Positions 1 through 7,054 of a stretch of 12,172 bases of DNA are shown here, piece after piece. A program made the position numbers and the translations under genes. The DNA comes from Candidatus Woesearchaeota archaeon (GTDB lineage Archaea; Nanobdellota; Nanobdellia; Woesearchaeales; GW2011-AR15). Each line of letters opens with the position of its first letter. The first letter of the stretch is position 1. The stretch lies in the NCBI GenBank assembly GCA_016934775.1, contig JAFGSP010000044.1, positions 1 to 12,172 on the forward strand, written 5' to 3'. The notes below the pieces were generated by a model. It saw only the letters and a list, made by a program, of their open reading frames with translations. It made no database searches and had not been told where the DNA came from.

Positions 1-48
1 ACTCTACAGCCAAATTTTCAAGCGCGGTTTCCTGAAATAGGAATAGTC

Positions 49-1377
49 TCAAGTCATCAGAAAAAATATAACTTTCTCAAAGTCATAGGATAGTTTTTTC
101 AAATATTTATTTGTCCTGATTATTTGGCCTGAAATGCAATTCAGTCCCAAGACATTATAGTTACAAGAATTGTGGATGTAATAGCTATCTTTTGAATTCT
201 CCAACATTAGTTCCTTAGCAACCTTCTTATATGCATCTCTGAAAGGCATGCCTTTCTTCACATACTCATACACCATATCTGTAGCAAAAAGCTCTTTTGT
301 CATGGCTTTCTCACACTTCTCATTATTCACTTTAAGGCTCTTGATAACACAAGTGATTATTTTAAGAGAAGTTTTCACTATCTCCATGCCCTCTATGAGT
401 GGCTTTTTAGTGAGCTGGAAATCTCTGTTATAACCAGAGGGAAGGCTTTGAATTATCCCGACAACCTGCTGGTGCAATGACTGAAAAACATGAGATTTCG
501 CTCTCAAGAGCTCAAGCACATCAGGGTTCTTCTTCTGCGGCATTATGGAAGAGCCTGTGCAGTACTCTTTGGGCAGCTCAAAATAGCCGAATTCCTGCAT
601 CGAGAACAATATCAAATCTACAGCTATTTTATTGATGTCCAACATAATATTCATCAGGGCAGACAGCACAACAGCCTCGTTTTTGCCTCGTGAATTCTGG
701 ACATAGATTACATTGGTCTGCACTTTGGAAAACCCCAGCAAATCAGATACAAACTGCCTATCAATATCCAGGGAAACACCATATCCGGCTGCGCTGCCTA
801 AAGGGCAAGTGTCAAGAAATTCAAATGCGCTTTTCAATAATCCAAGGTTATCAAGCATAGACTCTGCAAAAGATCCTGCCCACAATGCTGAGGTAGAGGG
901 CATAGCCTTCTGCATATGCGTATATCCCGGCATTGCGATATTGTTTTTTTTAGCGAATTCGACAAGCCCTTCAATGAATTCCAAAGAAAGCTGCTCAATC
1001 TCTATCAAGCCGGCTTTCATATACAGCTTTAAAGCTGCAAGAACCTGGTCATTTCTTGATCTGGCTGTATGTATCTTTTTACCTGTCTCTCCGAGTTTCT
1101 CTGTCAGATATTCTTCAATTGCTGTGTGGCAGTCCTCCTGGTCCTGACAAATTTTAAACTTTCCCTGCTTATCAAGCTCAATTATCTTAATTATAGCAAC
1201 CTTTATATTCATCAGCTCTTCCTGAGACAATATACCTATCTTCTCCAGCATCATGGCATGGGCTATGCTCGCAACACAATCCCAGAAAAGGAGTTTTTGG
1301 TCTAGCAGATAATCATCTCCCACAGTGAATTTCTCCACTTCCTTATCAAGATCATATCCTTTGTCCCATAGCTTCAT
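49..1377 (-). CDS. argH: Argininosuccinate lyase
   Basis: Cytosolic enzyme of the last arginine step, splitting argininosuccinate into arginine and fumarate; member of the fumarase/aspartase superfamily. The 442 residues show the three conserved blocks: HTARSRNDQ at 103-111, GYTHMQ at 151-156 with the proton-relay His154, and the signature loop GSSIMPQKKNPD at 275-286 carrying the catalytic serine. PLGSAAGYG at 192-200 is also typical. Length is near the usual 440-470. The ATG at 1377 is supported by a GGTGAT ribosome-binding site at 1383-1388, five bases upstream. The start lies 26 nt inside the preceding acetyltransferase gene, so translation is probably coupled. The C-terminal ~40 residues (hydrophobic end IFFLMT) are less typical of the family, but no frameshift is evident. 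Family identification is secure. Confidence 0.96.
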   Translation of the reverse strand: MKLWDKGYDLDKEVEKFTVGDDYLLDQKLLFWDCVASIAHAMMLEKIGILSQEELMNIKVAIIKIIELDKQGKFKICQDQEDCHTAIEEYLTEKLGETGKKIHTARSRNDQVLAALKLYMKAGLIEIEQLSLEFIEGLVEFAKKNNIAMPGYTHMQKAMPSTSALWAGSFAESMLDNLGLLKSAFEFLDTCPLGSAAGYGVSLDIDRQFVSDLLGFSKVQTNVIYVQNSRGKNEAVVLSALMNIMLDINKIAVDLILFSMQEFGYFELPKEYCTGSSIMPQKKNPDVLELLRAKSHVFQSLHQQVVGIIQSLPSGYNRDFQLTKKPLIEGMEIVKTSLKIITCVIKSLKVNNEKCEKAMTKELFATDMVYEYVKKGMPFRDAYKKVAKELMLENSKDSYYIHNSCNYNVLGLNCISGQIIRTNKYLKKLSYDFEKVIFFLMT

Positions 1378-1816
1378 CCAAAATCACCTTTTCAAAATAA
1401 TTTAGGCTAGGCATCTCTTCTGATGTCCAGTATATATTCCAAGGAGTATCTCCCATATGAAAAGGCCCTTTACATCTGCTAGAGTAAAACCCGTTCGCTT
1501 TCCTGTCCATATGTGTCCTTAGCACAAGCCCGCCAGGATGGTCACGCAATACTTCATTAAATAATTCACTTCCCAATCCCGTCCCCCGATACTCCAATAA
1601 TACACCAATCAGACCAACCACTGTAACCTCATCAGTTCCTGTAAAAAAGGGCTCAAGAGTAACTGCCGCCCCATAAAAATCAGGAGTGTAATATATCTTT
1701 TCTATGGGCTGGCCAAAATAGTCAAGGAATATTGGCTTTTCCAGAGCTGCTGTTAGCGTGTTACGGGCCTGGCTAATAAGATAAGGATCAAAAGGAGGTT
1801 GCTGTGAATTTATCAT
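1352..1816 (-). CDS. Stand-alone NAT-domain acetyltransferase, N-acetylglutamate synthase-like
   Basis: GNAT-fold protein of 154 residues lying between argG and argH and overlapping both. It has the acetyl-CoA loop RGTGLG at 77-82. From residue 31 to about 143 its pattern recalls the acetyltransferase (NAT, formerly DUF619) domain of vertebrate and Xanthomonas N-acetylglutamate synthases: DYF..PIEKIYYTPDFYGAAVTLEP, then LVLRTH at 97-102, N108, FY at 110-111, a Cys-Gly, and W..YW at 126-130, matching the R-S-R...N..FY...G...W..FW pattern I recall from those enzymes. It lacks the amino-acid-kinase domain normally fused in front. The likely reaction is acetyl transfer from acetyl-CoA to glutamate or a related amine, but the substrate is inferred. 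I chose ATG 1816 because a strong GGAGGTGA site (1822-1829) precedes it; an in-frame GTG at 1825 overlaps that site. Confidence 0.8.
   Translation of the reverse strand: MINSQQPPFDPYLISQARNTLTAALEKPIFLDYFGQPIEKIYYTPDFYGAAVTLEPFFTGTDEVTVVGLIGVLLEYRGTGLGSELFNEVLRDHPGGLVLRTHMDRKANGFYSSRCKGPFHMGDTPWNIYWTSEEMPSLNYFEKVILDEAMGQRI
1383..1388 (-). promoter_or_regulatory. Ribosome-binding site of argH
   Basis: GGTGAT, preceded by AAAA and followed by a five-base spacer before ATG 1377. The site is inside the end of the acetyltransferase gene. Confidence 0.65.
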
Positions 1817-3125
1817 ATTGCTCACCTCCTACTTCATGGCTCTTGATTGGTGAAGACACTTGCCCGATCTTACTGAGTGTATTCTTCATCTTGACCTGGT
1901 TGGCCATCTTCATCTGCAGGCTGTAAATCTCTATGAAGCCCGGGCTGCAGTTCTGGTTGTAGCTGTAGTCTGTGTTGAAAGTAGCCAGCTTCTTGTCGTA
2001 TAGAGCATAGTCTGAGTCAAGCGCAAGGACCTCTGCGTTTCCTTTGTAGAGTTTCAATTTCACTGTTCCTGTAACTTTTTCATTGACCTTATCACAGAAA
2101 GAATTCAGTCCTGACATAAGCGGGTCCATCCACAATGCGCTGTAGCACATATACGCCCATTTTGTATCCACAGATTCTTTGAACTCGTTCTCTATTCTTG
2201 TGCTGGTGAAGAGCTCAAGCTTCTTATGAGCCTTCATGATTATATTTGCGCCAGGATGCTCATATACTCCTCTCACCTTAAGGCCGACAAGCCTGTCCTC
2301 TACCATGTGGGCTATGCCGATACCGTGCTTCCCTCCTATCTTATTAAGAGCCATTATTAGCTCTGAAAGCTTCATCTTTTTTCCATTGAGAGAGACAGGA
2401 ATACCCTGATCAAAACCAAGTTCGATAAATTCAGGCTCATCAGGCGCGTTTTCAGGAAGTGTTACAGTCAAAAATTTTTCTACCTTTGGGATTGCATTGT
2501 TGTCCTCTATCTCTCCGCCTTCCCATGTCACACCCCACATATTGTCATCTGAGGAATAAGGGAAGTCTTTTTTCTGGACAACCGGGATATTATGCTTCTC
2601 TGCATATTCAATCTGCTCATCCCTTCCCATGCTCCATTCCCTGACAGGAGCTATTATCTTGATGTCAGGCTTCATTGACAGGGCAGTGGCTTCTATCCTT
2701 ACTTGGTCATTGCCTTTGCCTGTGCATCCATGAGCAATGCAGTCTGCGCCTTCTTTTTCAGCAATCTCAATAGCCTTCTCAGCCATCAGATAACGGGAGA
2801 TCGTGCTAATATGGTAATCCCCCTGGTAAGAGCCGTTTGCCTTGATAAGCTTGCCCAGGTATTTATCTGCAAATTCATCCTTAACATCCAGGACATACGC
2901 CTTCACAGCGCCAAGCTTGATTGCTTTCTCCTTTATCTTCTCAAGGTCATCTGCCTGCTGGCCGAGGTCCAGAGTCAATGTGATAACCTCAGCGCTATAT
3001 TTATCCTGGATCCACTTCAGTATAGTGCTGGTATCCAGGCCGCCTGAATACATGAGGACAACTTTTTTTACATCACCAATTTGCGCCTCGTAAGAGCTTA
3101 CCTTTGCATATTTTGAGTTCTTCAT
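1788..3125 (-). CDS. argG: Argininosuccinate synthase
   Basis: Condenses citrulline and aspartate with ATP to argininosuccinate; cytosolic. N-terminal N-type ATP pyrophosphatase domain with the P-loop SGGLDTS at residues 27-33, then HGCTGKGNDQVR, and downstream NGKK, GGKHGIGI and the EHPGA region characteristic of the family, forming the synthetase/tetramerisation domain. The sequence is closer to the ~400-residue Bacillus-type enzyme than to the E. coli type, with a C-terminal extension (after about residue 400) rich in Lys and Ser that brings it to 445. An in-frame ATG at 3152 exists, but the start at 3125 is preferred because GGTGAT (3129-3134) lies just upstream of it. Its last nine codons overlap the next gene, and it heads the argG-acetyltransferase-argH operon. 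Confidence 0.96.
   Translation of the reverse strand: MKNSKYAKVSSYEAQIGDVKKVVLMYSGGLDTSTILKWIQDKYSAEVITLTLDLGQQADDLEKIKEKAIKLGAVKAYVLDVKDEFADKYLGKLIKANGSYQGDYHISTISRYLMAEKAIEIAEKEGADCIAHGCTGKGNDQVRIEATALSMKPDIKIIAPVREWSMGRDEQIEYAEKHNIPVVQKKDFPYSSDDNMWGVTWEGGEIEDNNAIPKVEKFLTVTLPENAPDEPEFIELGFDQGIPVSLNGKKMKLSELIMALNKIGGKHGIGIAHMVEDRLVGLKVRGVYEHPGANIIMKAHKKLELFTSTRIENEFKESVDTKWAYMCYSALWMDPLMSGLNSFCDKVNEKVTGTVKLKLYKGNAEVLALDSDYALYDKKLATFNTDYSYNQNCSPGFIEIYSLQMKMANQVKMKNTLSKIGQVSSPIKSHEVGGEQYDKFTATSF
1822..1829 (-). promoter_or_regulatory. Ribosome-binding site of the acetyltransferase gene
   Basis: GGAGGTGA on the minus strand lies inside the argG 3' end, five bases before ATG 1816. It is the strongest such site in the window and decides against the overlapping GTG at 1825 as start. 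It implies efficient internal initiation inside the operon. Confidence 0.7.
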
Positions 3126-3128
3126 TTT

Positions 3129-3134
3129 ATCACC
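3129..3134 (-). promoter_or_regulatory. Ribosome-binding site of argG
   Basis: GGTGAT precedes ATG 3125 by three bases (five from the GGTG core). It favours this start over the upstream in-frame ATG at 3152, which has no such site. Confidence 0.6.
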
Positions 3135-3175
3135 TTTTAAATTATCAATCATAGCAAAATAACAAACGAGCCGAT

Positions 3176-3267
3176 GGACTACCTATATTTAGTCCTAGAA
3201 TCCCTAAATTTAAGGCTCATTTTCATGATAAAAAGAGTAACAGGGGCATTTAAAAACCTATTGCCCC
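3176..3267 (-). promoter_or_regulatory. Probable argG operon promoter region with two inverted repeats
   Basis: Upstream of argG two perfect six-base inverted repeats each enclose an AT-rich, TATA-like core. GGACTA/TAGTCC (3176-3181 and 3190-3195, loop of 8) encloses AAATATA. GGGGCA/TGCCCC (3243-3248 and 3262-3267, spacer of 13) encloses TTTTTAAA. A third TATA-like stretch, TTAAATTT, lies near 3204-3214. The promoter is not resolved. The box near 3187 would give a leader of about 35 nt, compatible with the ribosome-binding site. The repeats could be operators; this is inference from placement only. Confidence 0.4.
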
Positions 3268-3309
3268 GCATGTAACAAAACCATACAAAAATGTCCCAAA
3301 TAAGACAAA

Positions 3310-3319
3310 TTTAAATATA
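3310..3319 (+). promoter_or_regulatory. TATA box for the 3342 ORF / ACT-domain unit
   Basis: TTTAAATATA on the plus strand, centred 27 nt before ATG 3342. This is the spacing expected for a leaderless archaeal transcript beginning at that ATG. Confidence 0.6.
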
Positions 3320-3341
3320 AGCTCTCCTTAATAAGGAAAAA

Positions 3342-3455
3342 ATGCGCAGAGAGATACAGACAGATTTATCACGATATTTTGACATCAGCGCATTCATATT
3401 TGACACTGCGACATTGGCGTTATTGAAAAAATTCGAAGTAGAGTGTTTCAGATGA
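3342..3455 (+). CDS. Small 37-residue ORF preceding the ACT-domain gene
   Basis: The ORF starts with ATG exactly at the position predicted for a leaderless start (27 nt from the TATA centre at 3315). It runs 37 codons and ends with TGA overlapping the next gene's ATG in an ATGA junction at 3452-3455. The product (begins MRREIQTDLSRYF, ends KKFEVECFR) is mixed charged/hydrophobic, has no signal peptide or motif I recognise, and is in a different frame from the downstream gene. It may be a translated leader peptide that delivers ribosomes to the ACT-domain gene, a real small protein, or the remnant of an N-terminal extension after a frameshift. The promoter spacing and ATGA junction are seen directly; expression is inferred. 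Confidence 0.5.
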   Translation: MRREIQTDLSRYFDISAFIFDTATLALLKKFEVECFR

Positions 3456-4075
3456 GCATAACAAAACAGGTTGAATCTTTTATCTCAGGCAGGCCGAGCA
3501 TCAAAGACTCTCTCCAGCTGGGCCTTGTCAACTACTCAGCGCTCTCAAGGCAGATATGCGATGAACTGAAAATAGAGAAGTTTGATGCTGTGCTCATAGC
3601 CTGCAGGAGATATTACTGGAAGAGCCAGAAAAACAGCATCCATGAAAAAGCTATTTTAGAGCTTGTCAAAAACGCCAAGCTCAGAGTAAGAAACAAGATA
3701 ATTGTAGCAATAATCGAGAAACTGAGAGACATGGACCCGATATACCACCTTCAGAAAAAGATAAGAAAGGATAAAGGAGATTTCAACCTTATTGAAGGAG
3801 AAGACACAATAACCCTAGTCACCAATTCAGCCTATTCTGAAGAGATAAAAAAATCATTCAGATCAAGGATAGTCATGCTAAATGAAAAACTTGTCCAGAT
3901 AACTTTCCTATTCGACCCTAAGATAGAAAAAGTCTCGGGTGTTGTCACATATGTCTACAGCCTGCTTGCAGAGCAGGGCATAAACATCCATGAAGAGATG
4001 AGCTGCTGGACAGATCTCATGATAGTGATAGAGGAGAAGGATGTTGCAAAGGCAATGAAAGTATTGAGTTTCTAG
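3452..4075 (+). CDS. ACT-domain-containing protein, putative regulator
   Basis: Soluble protein of 207 residues. The N-terminal part (about 1-60, with PSIKDSLQLGLVNYSALSRQI) looks like a small helical, possibly winged-helix segment. The middle is basic and helical. The C-terminal ~60 residues (GVVTYVYSLLAEQGINIHEEMSCWTD, here cited in part: residues ~160-185) have the beta-alpha-beta pattern of an ACT domain as in aspartate kinases, usually an amino-acid-binding or dimerisation module. No kinase or other catalytic domain is present. ATG 3452 was chosen for the ATGA overlap with the small upstream ORF; an in-frame GTG at 3443 is possible. It is divergent from the arginine operon, so a regulatory link with arginine is conceivable but unproven. 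Its stop codon shares CTAG with the convergent gene. Confidence 0.75.
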   Translation: MSITKQVESFISGRPSIKDSLQLGLVNYSALSRQICDELKIEKFDAVLIACRRYYWKSQKNSIHEKAILELVKNAKLRVRNKIIVAIIEKLRDMDPIYHLQKKIRKDKGDFNLIEGEDTITLVTNSAYSEEIKKSFRSRIVMLNEKLVQITFLFDPKIEKVSGVVTYVYSLLAEQGINIHEEMSCWTDLMIVIEEKDVAKAMKVLSF

Positions 4076-4431
4076 GAAAAAGAATTATTTTCTCCGAAAA
4101 CTAATCTGTACAACAATTCATAACGGGAACCCACTTCATCAAGTCTTGATCTATAGAATTCTACAGATTGCGTAGAAAATAGTATACTCCTCCTCTCTCC
4201 CCTCTTTTTATTATCCTGGCCATCAGGCATGACAAACATGACCATTTCTTCAGCTGTTTTATCACATTCTGGACCAGAAGGATGAAATATATGCCTATAT
4301 GTTCTCATTATCCTCATTATTTTCCTGATATGATAAGCCTTGACATGTTTTCCCAAATCTACAAATTCACCCATATGCAATAAATCTTCATCTGAAAATT
4401 TCATAAGTTCCGGAAAGTCATCAAGTGCCAT
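4072..4431 (-). CDS. Hypothetical protein, 119 residues
   Basis: I do not recognise this protein. It has an acidic N-terminus (MALDDFPELMKFSDEDLL), a basic helical middle rich in Arg, Met and His (KIMRIMRTYRHIFHP), a charged loop (NKKRGERR), and a C-terminal helix ending in an Asn/Ser tail. There are no membrane segments and a single Cys. The start has a TATA box about 27 nt upstream and no useful ribosome-binding site, so it is probably leaderless. It is divergent from rad50 across 102 nt and convergent with the ACT-domain gene, sharing the palindromic stop tetranucleotide CTAG at 4072-4075. Coding status rests on promoter placement and tight packing. Confidence 0.7.
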   Translation of the reverse strand: MALDDFPELMKFSDEDLLHMGEFVDLGKHVKAYHIRKIMRIMRTYRHIFHPSGPECDKTAEEMVMFVMPDGQDNKKRGERRSILFSTQSVEFYRSRLDEVGSRYELLYRLVFGENNSFS

Positions 4432-4453
4432 ACACCAAGGAAAACACCCACAT

Positions 4454-4465
4454 TATTTAAATTTT
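4454..4465 (-). promoter_or_regulatory. TATA box of the 119-residue hypothetical gene
   Basis: AAATTTAAATAA on the minus strand, centred about 27 nt before ATG 4431, suggesting a leaderless mRNA. It lies in the divergent region shared with rad50. Confidence 0.55.
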
Positions 4466-4502
4466 ACTATGAATAAGTAATTACATAACACAACCCCGCA
4501 AT

Positions 4503-4514
4503 CTTTTTAAATAA
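4503..4514 (+). promoter_or_regulatory. TATA box of rad50
   Basis: CTTTTTAAATAA on the plus strand, centred about 26 nt before ATG 4534; the transcript should begin at or next to the start codon. An inverted repeat ATTACT-TTTG-AGTAAT (4520-4535) overlaps the predicted start site. Confidence 0.6.
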
Positions 4515-4533
4515 ACTAAATTACTTTTGAGTA

Positions 4534-6999
4534 ATGATTCTCCGCTCCATAAAGCTCGAAAATATACGCAGCTATCTACATGAAAAAATCGAGTTCTCAG
4601 AGGGCTCTGTCCTGCTATCCGGAGACATAGGATCTGGAAAATCTACTATTCTCTATGCCATTGAATTCGCTCTTTTTGGAATAATGCGGGCTGAGTTATC
4701 CGGCTCATCCCTGCTAAGGCACGGCAAGAACAACGGAAGCGTAGAGCTGAAATTTGAGATTGGCGATAATGAATATATTGTTATGAGAGCCCTGAAAAGG
4801 TCAAAAGATTCTGTTGTCCAGGATTCCGGCTATTTATTGGTAAACGGGAGGAAGTTTGAGGGCACTCCTGTTGAGCTGAAAGCAAAAATCATAGAAATTC
4901 TGGGATATCCTGAAGCCTTAATCTCAAGGTCAAAGAGCCTGATCTACAGGTACACTGTCTATACTCCGCAGGAAGAGATGAAGCAGATTCTGTTTGAAGA
5001 CAAGGATGTGAGGCTGGACACCCTGAGAAAAGTCTTTGGCATAGACAAATACAAAATCATAAAGGAAAATGCAATACTTTCGCTAAGAGAAATAAAAAGA
5101 AAGCAATCAGAACTCAAGATAAGGCTGGAAAACGAGTCTGAACTACTGGCTGAAAAAAAGGAAAAGCAGGAACATTACAACAGGCTTAGCAGCCAGCTAT
5201 CTGATTTAGATGAATCCCTAAATAATGTAAAAGAAAAAGCAGATGCTGAGAAAAAAAATCTCGATAAGCTTGATGATAAAATAAAGGAATACAACGAGAT
5301 TAAAAAAAGCCTTGAAGTGAAACAAGCACAGCTCAGGGAAAAGAATACTGTAAGGCACAGCATGCTTGAAAAGATACAGGCAAAAAAAGAGAAGATTGAG
5401 CAGCTGGAATCAAGGCTTAAGCAGTATTCTGAAGTCAAAGAGCTGAAAGAAGAAAAACCACTGGAAAAAGATATATCAGAAAAAGAAGACAGGCTGGCTG
5501 AATCAATAAAGCTAAGGTCATCCAGTACTGAAAAGCTCAAATACATTGAAAACCAGATAGCCTCAAAAGAAAGAGAGATAAAAGAAATATCGCAACTATC
5601 AAAAAAAATGTTCGAGATGAAGGAAGAGCTTGACCTGATGCAGAAAAAGCTTGAGAAAAAACATCTACAAAATGATCTTCTTGAAAGATACAGGGAAAAA
5701 GAAAACAGCCAGAAAGTCCTGCTGGATAAGATAGCATACAGGATTTCCCAATCAGAGAACGCCATACTCAACATCAGGGATGCTGACATATGCCCTACGT
5801 GCAGCCAGAAAGTTGACATAGATCACAAGAAGCTTGTGATTACTAGGGAAAAAAAGAATATCGAGAGATTCAAATCTGATAAAAAAGAGGCAGAAAAGAT
5901 TATGGGCTCTGTGTCTGCCAGCCTTGAAAAGATAAAGAACAATCTGGATGTGCTTGCCAGGCTTGAAGAAAAATACAGGAGCCAGAGAGAAGAGCTTGCC
6001 AGACTCGAAAACAGTTCATCAAAGCTTGTGGACATGCAGAAAGAAATAAGCAGGCTGTATGCTGAAAAAAAGCAGGCAAATGAAGAATTTGAAAAAAAAG
6101 GCCTTGAAAAAGAAGAAACACTGAAAAACAGCTTAGACACGCTAAAAAAAAAACTTGCAGAAGCAAGGGAAAACAACATTAGATTAAGGGAAAAGATGAA
6201 TATCACAGACCTCATCGTATCGGAAAAAGATTCATTTGCTTCTCTTCTGGGAGAGATGGGCGCTGCAGCAAAAGAGATTGAAGAAGCACAAGGCAAACTA
6301 AAAAAACTGGAGTCAAGGCTTTCTGAGTTCAGGAACCTAGAAAGCACACACAATGCTCTGAAAAAAACCTATGAAGAGATAAGCGAGAAGCAGAAGCAGC
6401 TTGAGATAGACATGGCAAGACTGAAGCAGGAGATAAAATCCACAATGTTGAACATAGCCCAGATAGACAAAAAGCTATTTGAGATGGGCAAGACTAAAGA
6501 GAAAATCAAAGAACTTTCTGAGATAATAACCTGGACAGATGAGTTCTTCATCAATCTCATTGAGACAATGGAGAAGCACATCATGGCAAGCATACATAAG
6601 GAATTCAACTCATTGCTGAGGGAATGGTTCTCTCTCCTTATAGATGATATCGAGATCACTCTTGACCACGAGTTCACTCCCGAAATATCTATAGACGGCT
6701 ACAACACTTCCATTGAATCGCTTTCCGGTGGAGAGAAGACTTCTGTGGCCCTGGCATACAGGCTTGCACTGAACAAGGTCATAAATGACCTCATCTCCAT
6801 TATCAGGACAAAAGACCTCATAATCCTTGATGAGCCTACTGACGGATTCTCCTCAGAACAGCTCGACAAAGTCAGGGATGTGCTAGAAGAGCTCAGTATG
6901 AGACAGACAATTATAGTCAGCCACGAGCCTAAGATGGAAAGCTTTGTGGAGAACATAATAAGAATAAGCAAGAGCGATGGGGTTAGCAGGGTTGTTTAG
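4534..6999 (+). CDS. rad50: DNA double-strand break repair ATPase Rad50
   Basis: SMC-family ATPase that with Mre11 tethers and processes DNA ends. In 821 residues: N-terminal ATPase lobe with Walker A GDIGSGKST at 30-38 and Q-loop YTPQEEM near 148-154; a long Lys/Glu-rich coiled coil (about 175-410); the zinc hook CPTC at 420-423, where two protomers share one zinc ion; the returning coil (about 430-680); then the C-terminal lobe with the ABC signature SLSGGEK at 729-735, Walker B ending in D766-E767, and the H-loop His797 in VSHEP. All catalytic motifs are intact. Length is slightly below typical archaeal Rad50 (around 850-900). mre11, herA and nurA, which often neighbour archaeal rad50, are absent within this window. 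The start is probably leaderless. Confidence 0.95.
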   Translation: MILRSIKLENIRSYLHEKIEFSEGSVLLSGDIGSGKSTILYAIEFALFGIMRAELSGSSLLRHGKNNGSVELKFEIGDNEYIVMRALKRSKDSVVQDSGYLLVNGRKFEGTPVELKAKIIEILGYPEALISRSKSLIYRYTVYTPQEEMKQILFEDKDVRLDTLRKVFGIDKYKIIKENAILSLREIKRKQSELKIRLENESELLAEKKEKQEHYNRLSSQLSDLDESLNNVKEKADAEKKNLDKLDDKIKEYNEIKKSLEVKQAQLREKNTVRHSMLEKIQAKKEKIEQLESRLKQYSEVKELKEEKPLEKDISEKEDRLAESIKLRSSSTEKLKYIENQIASKEREIKEISQLSKKMFEMKEELDLMQKKLEKKHLQNDLLERYREKENSQKVLLDKIAYRISQSENAILNIRDADICPTCSQKVDIDHKKLVITREKKNIERFKSDKKEAEKIMGSVSASLEKIKNNLDVLARLEEKYRSQREELARLENSSSKLVDMQKEISRLYAEKKQANEEFEKKGLEKEETLKNSLDTLKKKLAEARENNIRLREKMNITDLIVSEKDSFASLLGEMGAAAKEIEEAQGKLKKLESRLSEFRNLESTHNALKKTYEEISEKQKQLEIDMARLKQEIKSTMLNIAQIDKKLFEMGKTKEKIKELSEIITWTDEFFINLIETMEKHIMASIHKEFNSLLREWFSLLIDDIEITLDHEFTPEISIDGYNTSIESLSGGEKTSVALAYRLALNKVINDLISIIRTKDLIILDEPTDGFSSEQLDKVRDVLEELSMRQTIIVSHEPKMESFVENIIRISKSDGVSRVV

Positions 7000-7019
7000 A
7001 AAATCAGGAGTCTAAACAA
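6992..7019 (+). terminator. Hairpin at the rad50 3' end
   Basis: Perfect nine-base inverted repeat TTGTTTAGA/TCTAAACAA (6992-7000 and 7011-7019) with a ten-base loop, overlapping the rad50 stop codon. On the plus strand it is followed by A-rich rather than T-rich sequence, so it may be a 3' mRNA structure rather than a classic terminator. Confidence 0.4.
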
Positions 7020-7023
7020 AAAA

Positions 7024-7032
7024 CATTATAAA
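7024..7032 (+). promoter_or_regulatory. TATA box of the DUF2203-like gene
   Basis: CATTATAAA on the plus strand, centred about 27 nt before the GTG start at 7055, indicating a leaderless GTG-initiated message. Confidence 0.6.
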
Positions 7033-7054
7033 CCCCCTTTCCAATAAAATACCC

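Noticed and set aside
1..52. Minus-strand open frame beginning with TTG at 52 (TTGA overlap with the argH stop) and running off the left edge
   Set aside because: It has only about 17 codons, a non-ATG start and no convincing ribosome-binding site; the next argininine-operon gene could start here, but the sequence is too short to tell.
1..93. Plus-strand open frame from the left edge ending at a stop at 91-93, overlapping the argH 3' end
   Set aside because: Only 30 codons are visible, with no recognisable motif, and half overlap argH antisense. It could be the end of a convergent gene, but it cannot be supported.
713..1147. 144-codon plus-strand frame opposite argH
   Set aside because: ArgH motifs on the minus strand are unambiguous across this interval, so this is an antisense shadow.
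5175..5819. Long Ser/Phe-rich open frames on the minus strand within rad50 (also 5823-6353 and 6369-6677)
   Set aside because: These are antisense shadows of the Lys/Glu-rich coiled coil; AAA and GAA codons read as Phe, Leu and Ser on the other strand. No promoter or ribosome-binding site was seen.
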